64,000 nucleotides of DNA from Actinernus sp. WN-2022 (Eukaryota; Cnidaria; Anthozoa; Actiniaria; Actinernidae): the NCBI GenBank assembly GCA_030867875.1, contig JAOWCC010000577.1:157038344-157102343 (forward strand). Reading direction: 5' to 3'. The notes beneath the pieces are model-generated. The model was not told the DNA's origin and made no database searches. It was given only the letters and a program-made list of their open reading frames with translations. Both the position numbers and the translations under genes were made by a program. This document shows, one piece after another, positions 49,601 through 58,749 of the stretch (its first letter is position 1; each line of letters starts with the position of its first letter).

Positions 49601-52600
49601 TATATAACTGAAGAAATACAAAATGTATCATAGCCCATTCCAAAGGTTATTGAAATATGCAGTATGATTGGTTCAGCTGAATCAAAGGAAAAGCCATTTC
49701 AATGTCACGTGTACATGCTGTACTGTAATGTAATTACATTATACATGTATAAATTTAATACACAATAGAACAGATTTTGTATACAGTATATGTGTGAGCA
49801 GAGTACAACACTTATATGGTGCCCATGGTTACGGAATGGCATACTCATTCATGGTACTTACAGTGCAACTACTGAAACCAGGGCCACTTAGAAAATGAAA
49901 TTAAAGCATAATTCCAAAGTATAAATCCTTGCATACATGTATCCATGTGGTTTTCTTCATTTGAAAAGATTTTGACTTGAAGTTCAAAACTACCTATAGT
50001 TAACCAAATTTGCCTTTTTCCAGATTGAAGCTCAAGCAAGTCGAAATGCGATTGTCTTATAATCAACACTGATTGGCTCAAGCAGCTGATTGGTTCTCAT
50101 TGTCTAAGTGGCCCCAGTTTCAGCAGTCACACTGTAATAATGACTGCTTATCCATGCACACACCTGCACTGTAATAACAGGTCCTCCATTATTGTAGAGA
50201 AGGGGCTTTATCTTAGGAAGAAGAACTCCCATCCATCTGTCCACAGCACTGATATAAGCTGCACAATGACATACAATTCAAGAACTCAGTTTCATCACCA
50301 GCTGCTAATTAACAATGATATTACTGACTGCAAGCTAAAAGTTTCTTTTGGTAGGGGTGAGGGGAAGTCAACTATCAAAGTCAATAGAAAACAAGAGTGA
50401 GAAGTCTAATTGTATTAGCATAACTAAGCGACTGAGAAAAAAACTCAAAAAAAATTATTTTCTAAGCGATTTCATTTTGTCTGCAGTGTACATGATTGAC
50501 TATTGATTGACAGACAGCACCTGGCTAGTCAATCAGAAGGCAAGTTAATGCCAATATAGATGGCAACTGGGTTATAATAACAACAAATAAACAAAACCTT
50601 GGAAATTTCAAGAAATAGGATTATTCACCAAACAATTCTGGAAAGACAAATCCTGCAGGTAGGGGGACTGAAGGGGTCTAACCCAAAAATAATCCCTCCA
50701 CTGCCAGGGAAGAGGAGGAAATGGATATACATTGTATTTTCTAAAATTAACACAAAATGCAATGCAATCTATATATTAATCCATGAGTTCTCCACTGGTA
50801 TGCTATGTTATTTAATAGTTATTTCGGGAGGGCTTTCAAAACAAGCTGGTGGCTGCCGGAGCTCCAGTGATTGCTTCGAGGTACGTACAGCACCGGCTAT
50901 TTTCTCTTTATCAACAGGCAATTAACCTTTTCTCATTTTCTTTCAGATGCCTACTTTCCAATATGTTGACCTCCTACTCAAAGACATTTTGAAAGCCCTG
51001 CATGTATGGAGATGTATAAATTAAAGTTATGCTACATAGTCTTGTTATTACCTCGATCTTTAGAAGACCTCAGAATAATTGAAGAGTTTTTGATCAACCA
51101 TGCAGGGAAGCCTCCCTGAAAAAAAGTGATAATTCGATCAAAACTAATACTATAGCTTATACAATGTACATGTAAGTCTGCATAGTTTAATACATGTATG
51201 CAGTAATCATGCAATCAGTACTAATTTGTATGAAATGGAAATACATCAGGGTTCCCACACATATATTTGCAGGGAAAAAAATTCCTGACTTTTCACTGAC
51301 CTGAAGAAGCAGTTTTCACTGACCTCCAGGCATGCATGCTCATATTTTTTTCCAAAACAATATTCAATCACTATTTTGGGACAGCAACATATATTGAACA
51401 GAAAACAGCCAAAATAAATAAGTACAATGTATGTGAAGCCTGAAAATATAAATTCCCTGACTTTTCATTGAAATTTGGGATTTCCCTAACATTTCCCTGC
51501 ATGACTTTGAAACAAAGGTTTTTCCCTGACTTTTCTCTGACCGTGGGAACCCTGATATGTGTACACAAATGATTGAAAGGTACATATCATACTGTACGTA
51601 TAATGTACATATTCATGAACTGCATTATTTATGAGTCTGAAATTACTACAAAATGTATAAACAGTCGGGTATATAAATTTACTCACCAATTCCCATTCTC
51701 CGCATATGTAAGGGCCTGCATGTACATACATATAAATGTGAAATTATAATTAGTTACATAAATTATATAGCTAAAATGATGTATGATTAATAACAACATT
51801 AATATAATTATTATAGCACTTACTCACCAGGTCTGAGAACGACCAATAGTCCAAGAGAATGTGCTAATCGGATGAACTCCTCCAAGTCATTTTCTCCTTC
51901 AAAATTGTATGTTCCATTTTGTTGCTCATGCACATTCCATGCTACATACCTGGACAGATTTGATGACAAATAATTTATTACCAAAAATAAAAATATCAAA
52001 ACAAATTTCAATGGTAAACTAGACTAAATTAATGCATGTCGAGCAGCAAGCTGTTGGTTTGGAAGCTAATTTGAAACAACAAGGAAATTAAGCTGTTGAC
52101 AAAATATTAATATGAAAGATACATGAATAAAAGCTATAAAGCATGTACTATGCTGTGGCTTAACAAGGAAGTGCATCTATAATAAATATTGTATATGACT
52201 TATTACTACGTAAATGCATGTACAAGGAAAGCTAATGCCAATGAGAGCACAAAGGCCAAAATGACAGACTCATCATAATGTCATGGCCTCATATGCAGCT
52301 TTAGCCTAATGTATATGCATTTTACATGTATTGTATACTGTATGCTTGAATAACTAACTGATGTGTGAAATACATTAACTTAATCAAAGATAAAAATATT
52401 ACATGTTTGAGTTACAAATGACTGACACCCATAATCTCCTTACAAATGAAATGTTCTACACTACATATTACACATATGTATAGTTGAATTCTGACTTGAT
52501 TTTAGAGAGAAGGATAAACAGCACTTTCTTCATTAATTTAGAGAGGCTAATAAGAGTTAATCAAGCAAAAGATTAGGCCAGATATTTAGAAGTATTGAAA

Positions 52601-55600
52601 GTAACATTAATATAATACCCTGTTGGTCTAGCTAAATTATAGCTACAAATGTACTACTTCAATCTCATGTACATGTTCTTGCAGAACATTCTTAAGTTTT
52701 ATTTTTTAACCTTTGACTCTGATGAACACAACAGTTCTATGGACATGAATAACTGCTTACGTGTCTACAGCATTCAATCCAGCAAATTTGATTTTCATAA
52801 ATCTATCCATCCAGTATCTTCTTGGAACCCTGAAATAACTGATACTTCCAGCAATGTATCGAAATGATTTACCATCTCTGAGAAAGGTGTTATTTTTATA
52901 GTCAATAGTGAAAGATCTCTCTTTGCATCTTGTGTGGTAGCAGTTACACTTTGAAGGGAAACATCTACTTGATTCTACTAATGTCCATGTGATGTTAAAT
53001 AAAATAAAAACTACAATAATATTAGACATTTTGGCAAATTTATGCAAGGCATGTACAGTGAAGATGGCCATATTAATATATACAAACTGGTTGTTTGGAC
53101 ATTTTAAGGCACCTTGCTGATATATTTGTATTTGTGAACCTGTAGAAATTATATATTGTATAAACTACTAGCAGGTTGCAAACATGAAACATGAATTAAA
53201 CTTTATTTGGTCATTGAAAGATCCATTAATTATGACAGAAGATTTGATCAGGAAGATTTTATGATCATTATAATATTTTGACAAATAGATATAAAAAAGT
53301 TGTCAGCTGTCATTGTTTTATCAACTTCTTTTGTTTCAAAATGATTTATTTTATAAAGTAATCTACTGGTTGTTCTTGCTTAGGTTTTGTCTAGAGCTGA
53401 TCTCATAATAATAATAAAAAATTATAATACAAAAAAAAAAGCTTGTTATACATTTACTAAACACTTTGATGTTTGACTGTTACAAATACCTCAAAAACAA
53501 AGATTTACTTACATGAGTGACAGTAGCTAGGATCATATATTTTATTACCAGTATCTTCAAGTTGGTATATAATAATGTTGTTCAGGCCGGGTTAGCTCAC
53601 ATTAAGAGAGTGCTAAACTTTACATGTACCTGTAACTAGTCTACAAACAATAAATAACCACTTTCCATTATAAAAATAAAGGCTATAATTATAAATTATA
53701 GTATATAATTCAAGAAACTTCAACTGATGTTTATCTTTTTCGTTTAGAGAGAAACACATATAGGAATCTCAGGAAATAATAAGTCTGTGAACATTTATAA
53801 CATTTATAACAAAAAACCTATACGTGTAGATTATTATTACTTTTATTGTTATTTTAAAATATTGTTGTTGTTATTATATAGTAGTTCACTAGCAGCAGCA
53901 GTAGTACATGTAGTAGTCGTCATTGTAGTAGTAGTAAAGTAGTATTAGTATTAGTAATAGTAATAGTAAGTAGTAGTAGTAGTAGTACCATCAGCAACAT
54001 TACCATACATTAGAAATCAAATTATTTAAATTCTGTACCGCTATTTTACATAAACTCACTTGGACTCCCTGTGGTACAATTGATATACACCAACCATCAT
54101 GCTTTGCACGTTATAGCAACCATTTTGTCACAGTTGAAAAGTTGGTTTTGTACAAGTTGTCTTCCATTCTTCTGGAAAACATTACAGTCCTGTTGTTTTG
54201 CATGAGTTTTTTTCAAAATGAATCTGTTTTTGGAAAGTTTCTTTGTAGTGTTCCTGTTTAGTTTGGTAGTTTCATGAAGCGTAAATAAACAAAACAAAAC
54301 AAAAGGCAGCTGAGCATCATGGTTGGGCCATATTCTTTAATACGGCTGCACTACTTCGAAAATAAATGCAGCAAAAAATTGTTGGATACCTGATTTTAAG
54401 TGATCTAGGTTATTAATTTACATTTCAAAGTGATCAATACGGTTTAACATATTGATAGGTGCATACTTAAGTTTTTTTCATGGGAATCATTAAATTTACA
54501 TACACAATACTCAGTTTCAGTAAAGGAACAAGTCGATGTGGTTTTAATAGAACGTTTCTGTGTAAATTTCACGATTCTCGCAAACAAATAAATTGGCCAA
54601 AATTAACACTACTTTAGTACTTATGCGGGTATCAGCGGCCATCCCGAGGGGGCGGCCCCCGGGCACCCAGGGGCATTTGTCACAGCAGCCATGACAAATA
54701 CATGCTAAAACCCCTCGGGTGGGGCAGAAAATTGTGACAAAAACCCCCACCCCTGGGGCAACATATTATAAGTATTAGAAGCTAAACGTTTTAGAAGTGT
54801 CGAAAATCTTAATAGTTTTATACAAATATTATCCTTTATTTCTTTGTTCTGTCTTCGGACAGTGGATGGCTTAATTTAATCTCTTAATTTGAATGATAAT
54901 GATGACTTACCTCAAGGACAAAGAAATCGAAGAATGTCGATCGATCGAGCGAGTCCTGTGGCGAAAACCGCTGAACGTCGAGACAGCAGATTACGTGCAA
55001 ACCCCGTGGGTATGTCCCCGGGGTATTTTGATGAAAACGCAAAACTGCTCTAATGCCCCGCGTGTGGGGTATGTTTTTGCTACAAATCCCCTACTAAGCC
55101 CCTGGGTTGCCCGTGGGTTGCCCGGGGGCCGCCCCCTCGGGATGGCCGCTGATACCCGCATTATGCATCAGTCAATTCCAGCAATGCCCACCATTCAACC
55201 CCGGGGTAGAATAATTCCCGATATAAGGTTACAAATGCCCCACCCCTGGAATCTAAAAATATGCAAATTCCCCACCATTATTAGGTCGTTGTTCCACCGA
55301 GGTCTTCAATTATTGATATTTTACTCAAAGTAATAATACTGTTTTACAACCAGGCACTCCCCGCGAGGGGCTCTTCCGTATCGGCTCACTCCACGCACGC
55401 TCACACTACACTCATATCCCGGGGGGGGGGGGGGGGGGGGGGGGGGTACTCCTGTTTGTGACGTATTATGTATGTGCCGCCCGGGTGGGTCAGGGTTTTG
55501 AGCTCAGTTTGGGCAGGTAGGGTCAGGGTTTTGACCTGATTTGGGCAGATCAGGGTCAGGATTGGAGTATAATTTGGGTGCAGTCAGGGTCGGGGTTCAG

Positions 55601-56396
55601 TATTTTTTAGGCAGTTAGGGTTAAGTTTTTTTTCCTACTATGTCGAAAAAAATACATTCTGTTGCCGCATTTTGATCGCCTGTCCACATGCAAGCACTGA
55701 GGTTCCCTTACATTGTGACACCGCTAATTCGTACTTCAGTACTTATCTATGTACTCCATCTGCTGATTTGTTCACCCAGTACCACGTCCCGACTTGAAAT
55801 GTTCCGTATTTTGCATGCAATCCCGGTACGCGGTATACCGGCCGGGATATATAACAGACCGTGTTTTGAAAACAATTTAAAGAAGGGGCAATAAGGTTTT
55901 TTTTTTTCTAAAAAGGGGGCAATCAGGGTTTTGGAGCTCGGATTGGGTCAAACAGGGTCAGGGTTTGAGTCTCTTGGCCTCACATACAATGATACATACC
56001 CATTTTTCATGTAAGTACCCCCCCCCCCCCCCCCCCCCCCCCCCCGGGACTCATATATTCTCTACTCGCTACATTCAAGCTCACATGTTGATTTTTGAGA
56101 AGTACAGTAGAAGTACATATGTGTAGTTTAGGCCTGCAACTACATTTTGGAGATGAAACTTACGTTTGAATGGCATTGAGTCCAGCGAACTTCATCTTCA
56201 GAAGTCTCTCTTTCCAGTAGAAACGTGGAACACGAAAGTAGTGGATACTGCCAGAAATGTAGCGAAAAGGTTCGCCATCCTTGAGAAATACATTGTTTTT
56301 ATAGTCTATAGTAAAAGACTTCGCCTCAGACAAATAAATAGAGGAGAAACTTAGAGAAAAGACGGCTAGGACTGAAATGCCGAAGGCGGCGGCCAT
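37798..56396 (-). CDS. GLB1: Beta-galactosidase, GH35 family (GLB1-type), complete 11-exon gene
   Basis: Hydrolyses terminal beta-galactose from glycoconjugates; the family acts in the lysosome or is secreted. Exons in order: 56164-56396 (or alternative 52761-53029), 51828-51949, 51687-51715, 51052-51115, 50164-50258, 47639-47819, 46214-46435, 45624-45826, 43243-43443, 40466-40822, 37798-38142. All introns are GT-AG and phases match, giving 2052 nt, 683 residues plus stop, close to human GLB1 (677). A signal peptide is followed by the GH35 barrel. The acid/base Glu is E185 in VENEYGS and the nucleophile is E265 in NSEFYPGW. Other galactose-contact positions known from human GLB1 are kept: Y79 (TYVAWN), E125 (CGEWE), Y303 (NLYMF) and Y335 (SYDYD). 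The C-terminal beta domains include [12 protein letters not shown] and [15 protein letters not shown]1 and GLB1L cannot be separated by eye. The start at 56396 puts ATG directly before the hydrophobic leader with A at -3 and G at +4. Confidence 0.93.
38914..39309. mobile_element. MITE in GLB1 intron 10 with TAGGCGAATC termini
   Basis: TTA then TAGGCGAATC at the left, GATTCGCCTA then TTA at the right. Inner arms include CATTAGCATA..CAAACTTCAAG and AATCACCGAAAA with their inverses. A diverged relative lies at 60628-60930. Confidence 0.65.
39489..39987. mobile_element. 499-bp almost fully palindromic element in GLB1 intron 10
   Basis: TGGCCTTTTTTATACTAGAG at the left pairs with CTCTAGTATAAAAACGGCCA at the right. 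The arms (about 240 bp each) pair through TAGTATAAAGGCGGGACGAA and GGGAATGGGTTCT to a small central loop near 39740. No ORF of note. Confidence 0.7.
40061..40340 (+). mobile_element. tRNA-derived SINE in GLB1 intron 10
   Basis: A-box GGTGGCGCAGTGGTTACGCG and B-box GGTTCGATTCC (40116-40126), followed by a body with GAGTTGAGTTTGTTGGT and GGTTTTTCTCCGGGTTCTCC. I recognise this body as a widespread cnidarian SINE type, from memory rather than a search. Confidence 0.7.
40466..40822 (-). CDS. GLB1: GLB1-type gene, exon 10
   Basis: 357 nt encoding [39 protein letters not shown] and [11 protein letters not shown]. Donor GTGAGC; phase 0 at both ends. Confidence 0.9.
41504..41870. mobile_element. MITE with an internal tRNA-like segment, GLB1 intron 9
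   Basis: Termini GAGTTCCTAAGGAGAGG and CCTCTCCTTAGGAGCTC, with AATCGCTCACTTAATT in the arms. Between them 41617-41691 looks like a tRNA head: AGTATAGTGGTTGCGACG and GTTCGAGTTCC. The anticodon and acceptor stems do not close, so it is not a working tRNA. Confidence 0.55.
42293..42370. repeat. Short hairpin, GLB1 intron 9
   Basis: GTTTAATAAAC..GCAGCA..TTTTATCAG pairs with CTGATAAAA..TGCTGC..GTTTATTAAAC, about 30-bp arms. Confidence 0.55.
42535..42912. mobile_element. Large inverted repeat with about 160-bp arms, GLB1 intron 9
   Basis: GCAACCCAATCTATGGATTT near 42550 and CACAAATCCATAGATTGGGC near 42880 begin long complementary arms, through CATGTTGTTTCCTTTGTGG, separated by a spacer of about 50 bp. 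High arm identity suggests a recent insertion. Confidence 0.7.
43243..43443 (-). CDS. GLB1: GLB1-type gene, exon 9
   Basis: 201 nt, start of the beta-domain region: [34 protein letters not shown] and [11 protein letters not shown]. Acceptor TTTCCAG. The donor GTTGGT is weak, but this end keeps phase 0 and joins to [10 protein letters not shown] as the family requires. Reading on past the donor gives unrelated residues and a stop. Confidence 0.82.
43601..43752 (+). mobile_element. MITE family R3, copy 4, in GLB1 intron 8
   Basis: GATGGTTTGCACTCAATCCC to GCAAAGGGTCTATAGACC. The internal inverted TGTTGGTGTACA / TGTACACCAACA is best preserved here. Diverged from copies 2 and 3, so an independent insertion. 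Confidence 0.6.
43860..44500. repeat. Three tandem units with palindromic AATAGACTGTGT ends, GLB1 intron 8
   Basis: Units start near 43861, 44044 and 44275 (spacing about 185 and 231 bp). Each begins AATAGACTGTGTCCGTCGAG and ends with the inverse ACACAGTCTATTTG. ACTATCGGCTGATAGT palindromes lie inside. Confidence 0.6.
44501..45040. repeat. Tandem array of about six 94-bp units with CCAAT and CACGTG motifs
   Basis: Each unit carries CACGTCACGTGATCGCTTTT, CCAATGAGCGCGCGCC, AAAATTTTGTGGTGAACTAT and CTGATAGTTTTCATCCGCGG. One unit is shortened near 44880. Located in intron 8 of the beta-galactosidase gene. Confidence 0.7.
45287..45570. repeat. Repeat family R2, copy 2
   Basis: AAATAGATTCGATAGTACGT, TTTTTACTCATTTATTTTAA and GAAAATGTTTTCTATTTCTT in the same order as 921-1320. 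Preceded by a hairpin CTACTCACTATC/GATAGTGAGTAG at about 45206-45243. Confidence 0.55.
45624..45826 (-). CDS. GLB1: GLB1-type gene, exon 8
   Basis: 203 nt with [15 protein letters not shown], closing the GH35 barrel, then [20 protein letters not shown]. Donor GTAAGT, phase 0. Confidence 0.92.
46214..46435 (-). CDS. GLB1: GLB1-type gene, exon 7 (nucleophile Glu)
   Basis: 222 nt containing [18 protein letters not shown] with the catalytic nucleophile, and [18 protein letters not shown]. The Tyr-Trp pair of the family's AYWNG is Phe-Met here, a mild departure near the active site. Confidence 0.92.
46571..46760 (+). mobile_element. tRNA-derived SINE, 5' truncated, GLB1 intron 6
   Basis: Starts inside the tRNA-like head (TGGTCTGTTGAGTGGG, B-box GGTTCAATCCC) then ACTCAGGGTCTTAAAATAAC. 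Same family as 46951-47150. Confidence 0.55.
46951..47150 (+). mobile_element. tRNA-derived SINE, GLB1 intron 6
   Basis: A-box GGTTAGCTCAGTGGTTAAGC at about 46960, B-box GGTTCAAACCCC at 47006, shared body ACTCAGGGTCTTAAAATAAC and a TGTAGGTCC-like end. Same strand as and about 380 bp from its sister copy. Confidence 0.65.
47639..47819 (-). CDS. GLB1: GLB1-type gene, exon 6 (acid/base Glu)
   Basis: 181 nt beginning [18 protein letters not shown]; the Glu after Asn is the general acid/base in GH35. Continues through VVLFTTDG and [17 protein letters not shown]. Acceptor CTTAG, donor GTACAT. Confidence 0.92.
48092..48275. mobile_element. MITE with GTGGCATCGAAATATGC arms, GLB1 intron 5
   Basis: GTGGCATCGAAATATGC at 48108 pairs with GCATATTTCGATGCCAC at 48263, with further pairing (ACATTATCTG / CAGATAACGT) inside. 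Confidence 0.6.
48526..48900. repeat. 14-bp minisatellite, about 26 copies, GLB1 intron 5
   Basis: Unit TACAGACCCTCCTG, almost perfect until the last two units, which vary. The unit lacks stops in most frames on both strands, producing spurious overlapping ORFs with a 14-residue period. Confidence 0.95.
48983..49070. mobile_element. Short foldback with GGCCCA core, GLB1 intron 5
   Basis: GTTATGGATCCTCATTTTCC and its inverse (GGAAAAAACTTGGTCCATAAC-like) flank a TGGCCCACGC...CTGGGCCA centre. The layout resembles the foldback that ends family R1. 49100-50160 otherwise has no recognisable feature. Confidence 0.5.
50164..50258 (-). CDS. GLB1: GLB1-type gene, exon 5
   Basis: 95 nt encoding [20 protein letters not shown] through GGPVITVQ, the strand leading to the acid/base glutamate. 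Donor GTGTGT; ends in phase 0. Confidence 0.9.
51052..51115 (-). CDS. GLB1: GLB1-type gene, exon 4
   Basis: 64 nt encoding [20 protein letters not shown] plus Arg. Preceded by a T-rich tract and CAG; donor GTAATA. Confidence 0.9.
51251..51556. mobile_element. hAT-like MITE, GLB1 intron 3
   Basis: Termini CAGGGTTCCCACAC and GTGGGAACCCTG with repeated TTCCCTGACTTTTC motifs inside. CAGGG-type ends fit hAT elements. No clear 8-bp target duplication was found. Confidence 0.55.
51687..51715 (-). CDS. GLB1: GLB1-type gene, microexon 3
   Basis: Only 29 nt, encoding PYICGEWEL after a split Gly. TGCAG acceptor and GTGAGT donor. The phase fits exons 2 and 4 exactly. Supplies the Glu of CxEWE, a galactose-binding position. 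The usual Ala is Gly here. Confidence 0.9.
51828..51949 (-). CDS. GLB1: GLB1-type gene, exon 2
   Basis: 122 nt. Completes the Thr codon shared with either first exon, then encodes [16 protein letters not shown] through GLLVVLRPG. Acceptor AG and donor GTGAGT are clear. Carries the conserved Tyr of TYVxWN, a substrate contact in GLB1. Confidence 0.92.
52761..53029 (-). CDS. GLB1: GLB1-type gene, alternative first coding exon 1b
   Basis: A second first exon 3.1 kb downstream of 1a and directly upstream of exon 2. It has its own ATG and hydrophobic leader ([21 protein letters not shown]), a short four-cysteine insert, then [15 protein letters not shown] and GLNAVD. It ends in the same phase as 1a at a GTAAGC donor, so it can splice to exon 2 and give a 695-residue protein. 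Over the 53-residue GH35 part it matches 1a at 38 positions. Changes include His to Ser in GSIHY and Gln to Asp before TYVAWN. An upstream in-frame ATG at 53071 is possible. It could instead be a decayed duplicate. Confidence 0.8.
53080..54600. other. GLB1 intron between first exons 1a and 1b, no feature of note
   Basis: AT-rich. A (TAG/TTA)n microsatellite runs at about 53880-53990. No promoter motif for exon 1b was convincing. Confidence 0.4.
54622..55165. mobile_element. GC-rich foldback element between exons 1a and 1b
   Basis: ATGCGGGTATCAGCGGCCAT near 54622 and ATGGCCGCTGATACCCGCAT near 55140 are inverted. Arms continue through GAGGGGGCGGCCCCCGGGC. Inner CCCCGGGG-type stretches also pair. 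Confidence 0.65.
55418..56048. mobile_element. Element bounded by poly-G and poly-C
   Basis: Left end CCC then 26 Gs then TACT (from 55421); right end AGTA then 28 Cs then GGG (to 56048). Interior has repeated GGTCAGGGTTTTGA motifs. Homopolymer lengths are assembly-sensitive. Confidence 0.6.
56164..56396 (-). CDS. GLB1: GLB1-type gene, first coding exon 1a
   Basis: Encodes a signal peptide (starts [15 protein letters not shown]) and the N-terminal GH35 segment with [15 protein letters not shown] and ending GLNAIQ. It ends two bases into the Thr codon, before a strong GTAAGT donor, and joins exon 2 to give TYVAWN. An in-frame ATG 19 codons upstream (56453) would put a non-hydrophobic stretch before the leader and is less likely. 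It keeps the His of GSIHY that is typical of the family, so this is probably the ancestral first exon. Confidence 0.9.
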
Positions 56397-56539
56397 GTTT
56401 TCAAAAGTCACGTGACCGCAAGGCATTCCATGCGCTAGCCCTGTTGGTGCCACGGACTGCCACCCACGCGGGCGTATACATCATATTAACGATGTATATG
56501 TTGTAGGTTGTTTATAATTTCAGGTTGTTTTTAAAACAA

Positions 56540-56900
56540 CCTAGGTTTTTTTTTTTTTTTTTTGGCATTCATAAAAAAAGTGGGTTTAGTTTTTTTTTTG
56601 GGGGGGGGGGGCGTGGGGGGGGGGAGTTTTAAAAAAGAAGAAAAAATCACCCACCCCTCCCCTACAAAATACTTTTTGACGACCCACCCTCCCCTCTGCT
56701 TCCTTCCCCTCCCTTCCCACTGCCTCAAAATGACCTGAAATTAGAAACAACCTACAACATATACATTTACTTGCATCGCGACTTTTTTTCCCTTTGGCGC
56801 AACTTTTTTCTGTTATTTGGCGCGACTTTTTTGCTAATTTCATTGGCGCGACTTTTTTCTCCGTCGCCACGGTAGGTACTTCATATAAGATAATTATTAT
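56540..56900. other. Low-complexity flank upstream of GLB1 exon 1a
   Basis: Poly-T, poly-G and CCTCCC runs followed by three GGCGCGACTTTTTT repeats at about 56795-56853. A promoter for exon 1a would be expected between here and 56453, but no TATA box is clear. Confidence 0.4.
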
Positions 56901-56933
56901 GTACTTATATTAGATAGTTACCTATTAAGAATT

Positions 56934-57559
56934 AGTATAAACCAACTAGTGGACTATTAAAAATCCTGCATTCTGATTGGCTACGCTACTATAGGTCTAT
57001 TTGTGATAGCCCATGGTAGAGAAAAACCGCACGCATTTTCACGAAATAATAAAAAACTTTCAACTTCAATTTGTTTCTTTCTATTATTTCTACTGTCCGA
57101 CTAGTTAGTTTATACTAAAACAATTAGACCTCTCGCCATCATGGGCTACGAGTTAAATAGCCCATTCGGCTGCGCCTCATGGGCTATTGACTCGTAGCCC
57201 ATTCGGGCTGCGGGTCTAATTGTTAAATAGAAAACATTTCCCGTGTTTCTATAGAGTTTTAGTATAAACCAACTAGTGGACTATTACAAATCCTGCATAC
57301 TGATTGGATACGCTACTATAGGTCTATTCGTGATAGCCTATGGTAGAGAAAATTCGCACGCATTTTCACGAAATTATAACATTTTTTCAACTCCAATTTG
57401 TTTCTTTCTATTATTTTCTACTGTCCGACTAGTTAGTTTAAACTAAAACAATTAGACCTCTCGCCCTCATGGGCTACGAGTTAAATAGCCCATTCGGCTG
57501 CGCCTCATGGGCTATAGACTCGTAGCCCATTCGGGCTGCGGGTCTAATTGTTAAATAGA
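56934..57559. repeat. Tandem pair of a 327-bp MITE
   Basis: AGTATAAACCAACTAGTGGAC recurs at 56934 and 57261. Each unit contains CTGATTGGCTACGCTACTAT (one base changed in the second), an inverted GACTAGTTAGTTTA, and paired ATGGGCTACGAGT arms. Confidence 0.65.
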
Positions 57560-57880
57560 AACACGAGTGGGAGTTTGGGAGAACGAGAAATGGCAGTGGG
57601 AACTCGAGCCCGAAGGGCGAGTGTTTCCACAGCTATTTCGAGTTCTTCCAAACTTCCACAAGTGTTTCTATAACTCTATAGAAACAAGGGGGAAATGTTT
57701 TCTATTTCCTTTATAAAAAAACGAATAAAAGCACGGAAATGCTCGCTTAATTTGATAACCAAAATGTAAATTCTCACAACTAGCCCAAGCGCGCGCTCAA
57801 CTGTCTATGTTTCTATAGAGTTATAGAAACACGGCTCACAGCCAATCAGAGCGTGCGTACTATCGAAACTATTTTATAAT
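57545..57880. repeat. Repeat family R2, copy 3 (inverted)
   Basis: Reverse-complement match to 921-1320: ACGAGTGGGAGTTTGGGAGA, TTCTATAACTCTATAGAA and CACAGCCAATCAGAGCGTGC in inverse order. Confidence 0.6.
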
Positions 57881-57891
57881 AGCTATTATGT

Positions 57892-58729
57892 CAACCTCGT
57901 TCCCAGGGGTCTTTACGCGCCTAATCAAAGATGGCGTCGAAAGTACCCCTGGTACAGGCCACACCGCGGCAAAACGTTACGCGCATGCGTATTTGCTATT
58001 TCTTGTCAGCGCGCGGCCGCCCCCAGTTTCCCGCGAAAACTGAAATGAAACAACAGGCACATACCCGTAATTTTAAAATTTCTGCATAAAAGTATCTATA
58101 TGTGAACTGTTTTGTCAAAAACTAAGAAAACTACTTAAAAGCTAAGCCTAAGACTTTAACAGGTTGAAGTTTTCTTAATTTGTAATTCATTGTGAGTTTA
58201 CTAAGTTATGAAATTGTTTACTAAAAAAGTTGAAACCCTCGGTAATTTGTATTTGATAGCAGAGCCTTCGTTCTTTTAGCCAACGGAGCATACCGTTTTG
58301 CCGCGGTGTGGGTACAGGCTGGTAGGATTCGGCCACTGATTGGCTAGACGTTTCGCGCGCGCTGATTGGAGAATTTCGAATAGCGCGTGCATTTTTGAAT
58401 TGAAAAATAAACTGGTGATGTCGTCTTTCGCATTGCGCGTTCAAAATTCGTTGAAAACAACTACAAATTCATCAGAACTTAGCATTTTTGCCTTTTTTAA
58501 TATTCACTTTGCAACTGGGTACAAGTAGAACAATGTACGGTTGGAATTCATTGGGATCACACTTCAACCGCTAACCGTTCTTCATCGATGATGAATCCAA
58601 GATGGCGGATGCTCCTCAAAATATGCCCACATGTTGGGCATATTTTTGGGTCACATGACCAGCCTGTACCAGGGGTACTTTCGACGCCATCTTTGATTAG
58701 GCGCGTAAAGACCCCTGGGAACGAGGTTG
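57892..58729. mobile_element. 838-bp element with long inverted termini and 9-bp target duplication
   Basis: Left CAACCTCGTTCCCAGGGGTC, right GACCCCTGGGAACGAGGTTG, pairing on through GCGCCTAATCAAAGATGGCG. CTATTATGT flanks both sides (57883-57891, 58730-58738). A 9-bp duplication with long inverted ends suggests a Mutator-like (MULE) non-autonomous element. It carries the CCGCGGCAAAACG repeat seen at 12640. Confidence 0.75.
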
Positions 58730-58749
58730 CTATTATGTATCTTCATCTA

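Noticed and set aside
51364..51731. Overlapping minus-strand ORFs around 51.4-51.7 kb as exons
   Set aside because: They cross the hAT-like MITE; only the 29-nt stretch 51687-51715 fits the GH35 protein and splice phases.
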